Notes under the pieces: model-generated
Database searches by the model: none
What the model saw: the letters and a program-made list of their open reading frames with translations, nothing else
Told to the model about the DNA's origin: nothing
Shown: one piece after another, positions 59,133-64,000 of the stretch
How positions within the stretch are numbered: the stretch's first letter is position 1
Layout of the letters: the number at the start of each line of letters is the position of its first letter
Made by a program: the position numbers and the translations under genes
Assembly (NCBI GenBank): GCA_937625935.1
Contig: OW569387.1
Coordinates: 186,001-250,000 of the forward strand
Direction of reading: 5' to 3'
DNA length: 64,000 bases
Origin: Tetramitus jugosus
Taxonomy: Eukaryota > Heterolobosea > Eutetramitea > Acrasida > Vahlkampfiidae

Positions 59133-62100
59133 ATGGAGGACACATTCGTCAATCACATGCAGATCAAGCATGTCAGAACGATACGTCAATCCACAAAGAA
59201 ACTAGGAAAGATCTCCCAACTCTGTTGGTCCCACAACAACCGAAAGTTGGCCGCAGCTGATTCGGACGGGATTATTCATTTGTTTGACGAGAATGGAGAG
59301 AAGATGGATCAGTTCCCAACCAAACCTGCATTGGGCAAGAGAGCACCAAAAGCATACTCGATCACAGGGCTTGCTTTCTCTCCAGATGATAGTAAGCTTG
59401 CCATTGCTCAGAGCGACAATGTTGTTTTTGTATATAGAATAGGTATGGAGTGGAAAGAAAAGAAGAGTATATGTAACAAGTTCGTCAAGAATTCTAGTCC
59501 GGTTACTTGTCTGTGCTGGCCGGAACTGCATCCCTTTGAAATCGTGTATGGTTGTCTCGATGGAAAAGTTAAGATTGGTGCCATCAAAGAGAACAAGTCT
59601 ATCGTGTTGTACGATGCTGGTTCTCCAGCAGTCTCCTTGGCTTGTTCTCCTGATGGTCATGGCATTGCTAGTGGTCATGAAGATGGCAGTATTCATGTGT
59701 ACTATTTCGAAGATATGATGGACAGCGAGGTTAGCATGGTGGGGCATCACAAGATCTCTCAACACAGTTGCATCCCTTATTGTTTGGCTTGGGGTGCTTC
59801 GATAGTAGTGGCCGGTCAAGATAAAAAAGTGGCCTTCTATGCAAGAGATGGAGGACTCATCCGAAGAATTGAATCGACTTCCAAAGACAAGAAGGAATAC
59901 AGTGCAATCGCTTGTAATCCTTCGGGACACACAGCTGTGTGTTGCTCATTCAACAGAATGAGAGTGTTTAATGTTATTGGTTATATTCAATCAGAACCAG
60001 AATGGGAGGAAGGATCAGATTTAGAAATCGATGGTTTGTATTCAGTTACTTCGGCTGCATGGAAACCTGATGGTTCTCGAATTGTCATTGGAACTCTGTG
60101 TGGAGCAATTGAAATGTTTGATACATGTATTAAAAGGAGAAGACAAGGAGAATTCGAATTTACTCATGTCAGCCCGAGTCAAGTGATCGTCAAGCGATTA
60201 TCATCTGGTACTCGAATAGTACTAAAGTCCCTCTTTGAAGAAACAATATCGAAGGTGAGCGTGTCGAGAGATCAGTATTTAATTGGTTACACTCCCAGAA
60301 CTCTTTTGCTAGGTGATTTGGAATCGTGCAAGCTGAGCGAGATTGCTTGGCAGAGAACAGGAAAAGAGAAGTTTTTCTTCGATAATCCAGGTGTCTGTAT
60401 GGTTTATAATGTAGGAGAAGTATCTTTAATTGAATATGGGATCAATGATATTATTGGCAGTTTTAGAACTGATCACATCAGTACTCATTTGATTAGTGCT
60501 CGAGTGGCAGAGCAAACTCGAGCATCGCGAATAATAGACGTAGAATCAGAGAAAAAGGTTGTGGCTTACTTGGTTGATTCTTTCACCATCAGCATTTTGG
60601 ACTTGCTATCTTCATTTCCAGTTGCCAAGATCAATCACGACAGCAAGATAGATTGGTTGGAACTGAATGTGAGGGCTACAAAACTGTTGTTCCGAGATAA
60701 ACAGCGCCATTTGCACCTGTTCGACCTAAAAACGCAGCAAAGAACGACATTGTTGACATATTGTAGTTATGTTCAATGGGTTCCAAACTCTGACGTGGTT
60801 GTAGCTCAAAATCGAAATGATCTGTGTGTATGGTACAGTATTGATGCTCCTGATAGAGTTACGATTGTTCAGATCAAGGGAGAGGTAGAAGAGATTGTTA
60901 GGGCTCAAGGATGTACTGCAGTAATAGTGGACGAAGGACCGGGAACAGTAAATTATGATTTGGATGAGGGCCTAATCGAGTTTGGAAGTGCGATTGAAGA
61001 TAGAAACTACGAAAAAGCAGCAGCTATACTGGAAGGATTGAATCTCACACCAGAAACCGAAGCTATGTGGATGAACCTGAGTTCTCTTGTTATGAAAGAA
61101 CAGCAATACCATATAGCAGAACGATGTTTCTCTGCACTCGGAGATATTTCACAAGCTAGATATCTTCGTAAAATATACAAGGAGATTCAAAAGATCGAAG
61201 AAGAGGAAGAGGAAGGTGTAGATCCTCTCCAAAACTGGAAAGTGAAAGCCATGATCGCAATATTGGACAAAGATTTTAAACAAGCCGAACAAATTTACTT
61301 GGAGCAGGGCAAAATCGAGGATGCCATGGATATGTACAAGCAAGTACACAAGTTTGAAGAAAGCATAAATCTAGCAGTGGAAAAGGGAGTTCCCAATGCT
61401 CAAGAGAAGAAACAAAAGTATATTGATTGGCTAGTTGCAAGTAAACAAGAAGATAAGGCAGCCAGAATGTATGAGAATGACGGACAGTACTTGAAAGCCA
61501 TCAACTTGTATTTACAGGGAGGTTTTCCTGCGAGTGCAGCCAACGTGGTTACCAAATACGGTGTCACGGAAGGTATTCATGACAAATTGTTAGACTCTAT
61601 AGCAGATTCACTCTACAACAATAGTCTCTATGAAAAAGCGGCCGAATTCTACAATAAGAGAAACATGTTCGAAAAAGGCATAGACGCCTTCCGCAGAGGT
61701 AAAGCATATCGAGGGGCTGTGGAATTGGCTAGGGATAAGCTTCCAGATCTTGTCCTAAAATTGGAAGAAGAATGGGGTGATTACTTAGTTCAACAGAAAC
61801 AACTAGAAGCGGCCATATCTCACTTCATCGAAGCATATCAATATCAGAAAGCAATTGATTGTGCGATTAATTCTCATCAGTGGACAAAAGCAGTTCAAAT
61901 TTTGGATGGGGTGGAATCCTCTGTGGCAAACACTTACTATCCTATGATCGCTCGCCACTATGAAGAATTGAACAATCTCCCATTGGCTAAAAAGTACTTT
62001 GTCAGAGCTGGATGCTTCAAGGAAGCTATGGAAATGTTTGAGAGAGTGGGTAATTGGGATGAAGTCCAAAACATTGCTGAATCATTCATGAATGAAAAGG

Positions 62101-64000
62101 AAATTGGGGAATTGTACACCAATCGAGCTGTAATGCTTGAAAATAAGCAAAAGTTTAAGGATGCAGAAAAGTTGTATCTCAAAGCTAATGAAACAGATTT
62201 AGCGATCAATATGTACAGAAAGAATCATCTGTTCGATGATATGATTAGATTAGTGACAAAGTACCGACCGGTTCTTCTCAATGATGCTCACCTGCAAATT
62301 GCCAAGCAACTTGAAAATGAAGGACAACTCAGACAAGCTGAGCATCACTACTTGGAATCTGAAGATTGGAAAGGTGCAGTTAGTATGTATAGAAATAATG
62401 ACAAATGGGACGATGCAATACGAGTTGCGAAATCATATGGTGGACAGAACTCTTGGAAGAAAGTTGCTTGGGAGTGGGCTCATGCAACAGGTGGAGAGAC
62501 TGGAGGTGAAGCAGGCGCAAAGTTGTTGGTGAAATTGGGTTTGATCGAAGAAGCAATCGACTATTGCATTAAGCAGCAACTGTGGGATATGTCCTTCGAT
62601 CTAGCTCGTACCTACACCAAGAGCAAACTTATTGATGTACATCTCAAATATGCCATGCATCTGGAGGATGGTGGTCACTTCAAGCAAGCCGAAGAAGAGT
62701 ACTTGAATGCACAAAGTCCGAAAGAAGCTGTAGAAATGTACATTCACCAAGCAGATTGGAGCAATGCAGTGAGAGTAGCAGAGAGTCATGAATCTTCCTT
62801 GATAAATTATGTACTGGAGAGACAAGCTATGATCGCGTTCGATAATGGAGACTACTCGCTGGCAGAGAAATTATTCATTCAAGCCAAGAAACCAGAAACT
62901 CTTATCCAAAAGTACAAGGAAGCAAACAAATACCAGGACGCAAAGAGAATTGCCGATACTCATCTTCACACAGACACTCAACGCGAGATTGCTTCTGAGT
63001 GGGCAGAAAACTTGGACGACAACGAGGATCCAGCACGCCCTGCTCGAATGTTCGCCCAGAGTGGCGATTATTCGAAGGCGATTGATGCATACTTGAATTT
63101 TGGTTGGAAATCAATGAATATCGAATATCTAGAGACAGAATGGAGGAATGCTATATCATTGGCATCTAATCATATCCAGAGCAGACTTCAGGAGGTTGTG
63201 AAGACTGTTACTCATCGGTTGATCGAACTTAAGAAACCCAAATCAGCCGCTAACATCCTCGTAAGTGTAGGCAGCATTCGGGAAGCCGCAGAACTGTTAG
63301 TTAGTCATCACATGTTTGGAGATGCTTTCGCCATCTCAAAAACCAATCCAAGCGTACATCAATTCGTTCAGCAACAGCACAAGAAATTCCTTATGTCCAG
63401 CGAAAATCCAGAAGACTTGATCCAAGGAGGAAACATTGATGCAGCCATCAATGGTCTGGCTAGTCGTCAAGAATGGGAGGAAGCTATCAAATTGGCTCAA
63501 ACTCATCAAAAGAATGAAGCCATCTCAAAATATACTTCCATCTACACGACACGTCTTGTCGAAGAGAAACAGTATGACAAGGCACTACAAATATTGGAGC
63601 AATATGGACTGCCTCTGGAACAGAATATGATCCTTTCCTATGTTGAAATTGTTAAATATGTCATCTGGACTCAGCAGAACAACAAGCAGGGCGTACAACG
63701 ATGCAGAGATATGCTCACGCCACTCTTGGAAGGATTCCAACAATCACTAGGATCAGATCCATTATTCGTCACACTTGTCAAGCTCTACAACATCACTCAT
63801 CTTTTGGTAATGAAGCACACATGCAAGGAAAATGAACTACAAGACTTGTATGCCAAAGCCTGCATTAGTTTGTTGCGCTATTGTGACGAACTGAATCCAG
63901 AACAAGCATTCTATGAGGCTGGAGGTGCTGCACGAATGAGAAAATGGAACGGAATGGCATACATCTTCTTCAATCGTTATCTTGACATACATGAGATGAT
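59133..64000 (+). CDS. IFT172: IFT172 (intraflagellar transport complex B), 3' end beyond window
   Basis: An open frame of about 1623 codons without a stop to the window edge; the family is ~1750 residues, so about 90% is present. The N-terminal WD40 propellers match IFT172 closely: MQIKHVRTI, CWSHNNRKLAAADSDGIIHLFDENGE, FPTKPA, ITGLAFSPDDSKLAIAQSDNVVFVYRIG, ICNKFVKNSSPVTCL. A second WD block and long TPR-like helical arrays follow, from about residue 600 on. IFT172 is the peripheral IFT-B subunit that drives transport and turnaround at ciliary tips. The ATG at 59133 (MEDTFVNH) precedes the ATG at 59157, which aligns with the usual family start MQ-KH. No intron is needed. With the dynein chain, it shows the organism builds motile flagella. 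Confidence 0.95.
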   Translation, partial: MEDTFVNHMQIKHVRTIRQSTKKLGKISQLCWSHNNRKLAAADSDGIIHLFDENGEKMDQFPTKPALGKRAPKAYSITGLAFSPDDSKLAIAQSDNVVFVYRIGMEWKEKKSICNKFVKNSSPVTCLCWPELHPFEIVYGCLDGKVKIGAIKENKSIVLYDAGSPAVSLACSPDGHGIASGHEDGSIHVYYFEDMMDSEVSMVGHHKISQHSCIPYCLAWGASIVVAGQDKKVAFYARDGGLIRRIESTSKDKKEYSAIACNPSGHTAVCCSFNRMRVFNVIGYIQSEPEWEEGSDLEIDGLYSVTSAAWKPDGSRIVIGTLCGAIEMFDTCIKRRRQGEFEFTHVSPSQVIVKRLSSGTRIVLKSLFEETISKVSVSRDQYLIGYTPRTLLLGDLESCKLSEIAWQRTGKEKFFFDNPGVCMVYNVGEVSLIEYGINDIIGSFRTDHISTHLISARVAEQTRASRIIDVESEKKVVAYLVDSFTISILDLLSSFPVAKINHDSKIDWLELNVRATKLLFRDKQRHLHLFDLKTQQRTTLLTYCSYVQWVPNSDVVVAQNRNDLCVWYSIDAPDRVTIVQIKGEVEEIVRAQGCTAVIVDEGPGTVNYDLDEGLIEFGSAIEDRNYEKAAAILEGLNLTPETEAMWMNLSSLVMKEQQYHIAERCFSALGDISQARYLRKIYKEIQKIEEEEEEGVDPLQNWKVKAMIAILDKDFKQAEQIYLEQGKIEDAMDMYKQVHKFEESINLAVEKGVPNAQEKKQKYIDWLVASKQEDKAARMYENDGQYLKAINLYLQGGFPASAANVVTKYGVTEGIHDKLLDSIADSLYNNSLYEKAAEFYNKRNMFEKGIDAFRRGKAYRGAVELARDKLPDLVLKLEEEWGDYLVQQKQLEAAISHFIEAYQYQKAIDCAINSHQWTKAVQILDGVESSVANTYYPMIARHYEELNNLPLAKKYFVRAGCFKEAMEMFERVGNWDEVQNIAESFMNEKEIGELYTNRAVMLENKQKFKDAEKLYLKANETDLAINMYRKNHLFDDMIRLVTKYRPVLLNDAHLQIAKQLENEGQLRQAEHHYLESEDWKGAVSMYRNNDKWDDAIRVAKSYGGQNSWKKVAWEWAHATGGETGGEAGAKLLVKLGLIEEAIDYCIKQQLWDMSFDLARTYTKSKLIDVHLKYAMHLEDGGHFKQAEEEYLNAQSPKEAVEMYIHQADWSNAVRVAESHESSLINYVLERQAMIAFDNGDYSLAEKLFIQAKKPETLIQKYKEANKYQDAKRIADTHLHTDTQREIASEWAENLDDNEDPARPARMFAQSGDYSKAIDAYLNFGWKSMNIEYLETEWRNAISLASNHIQSRLQEVVKTVTHRLIELKKPKSAANILVSVGSIREAAELLVSHHMFGDAFAISKTNPSVHQFVQQQHKKFLMSSENPEDLIQGGNIDAAINGLASRQEWEEAIKLAQTHQKNEAISKYTSIYTTRLVEEKQYDKALQILEQYGLPLEQNMILSYVEIVKYVIWTQQNNKQGVQRCRDMLTPLLEGFQQSLGSDPLFVTLVKLYNITHLLVMKHTCKENELQDLYAKACISLLRYCDELNPEQAFYEAGGAARMRKWNGMAYIFFNRYLDIHEM

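Noticed and set aside
59202-59930. Minus-strand 242-codon open frame
   Set aside because: Antisense shadow of the IFT172 WD40 region; no domain in its own frame.
1-64000. Transposons, CRISPR arrays, rRNA genes, bacterial-type operons
   Set aside because: No terminal repeats with transposase or reverse-transcriptase frames, no regularly spaced direct repeats, and no rRNA-like sequence were seen.

Overview
The window reads as nuclear DNA of a free-living, flagellate-forming protist, most likely Naegleria or a close heterolobosean. This is inference from the gene set (an outer-arm dynein heavy chain, IFT172, a degenerate sensory cyclase, RCC1 repeats, a single-BIR protein, selenoprotein W). It also fits very compact gene packing, short sparse GT-AG introns (about 59-182 bp), and N/Q/S/T-rich insertions in otherwise conserved proteins. 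I see no prokaryotic operons, rRNA, transposons or CRISPR.

Layout. 1-10 kb: an unrecognised Q-rich protein, dymeclin (-), a secreted DNase I-like enzyme (-) whose 3' end runs antisense through half of a tRNA-Tyr, a soluble HMG-CoA reductase (+), and an IQCE-like coiled-coil protein (-). 10-24 kb: a three-exon outer-arm (DNAH5/8, gamma-type) dynein heavy chain sharing a divergent promoter with the IQCE-like gene. 24-36 kb: SPATA20/YyaL-type thioredoxin-fold protein (-), Mo25/CAB39 (-, three exons, one GC-AG intron), a PMP3/RCI2 peptide (-), a secreted repeat protein (+), SOSS-B (+), an ankyrin/coiled-coil protein ending in a HECT N-lobe without the catalytic C-lobe (-, three exons), and an SDR (-). 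36-46 kb: TPR protein (+), RCC1-repeat protein (-), a tandem pair of small membrane proteins (one broken), a selenoprotein W gene with in-frame UGA and a candidate SECIS, a three-exon membrane receptor with degenerate cyclase domain (+), and a BIR-domain protein (-). 46-54 kb: a 2425-residue type II membrane protein with about 19 cadherin-like repeats and a vWA domain (-), then a UBL-BAG protein (-). 54-64 kb: a tail-anchored coiled-coil protein and an LRR-like protein separated by one base (+), a MAPK-like kinase with a DLY activation lip (-, two exons), and IFT172 (+), open to the window end.

Themes. Cilium genes (IQCE-like, dynein heavy chain, IFT172) are scattered among housekeeping genes. 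Several promoters carry a GCGCC-centred E2F/DP-like motif. Two same-strand pairs have only 1-3 bp between stop and next ATG, and three convergent pairs have 26-49 bp between stops. Most important: a selenoprotein W gene at 40938-41315 that conventional ORF calling misses because of a 17-nt first exon and a UGA sense codon, and the tRNA-Tyr half at the DNase I 3' end.
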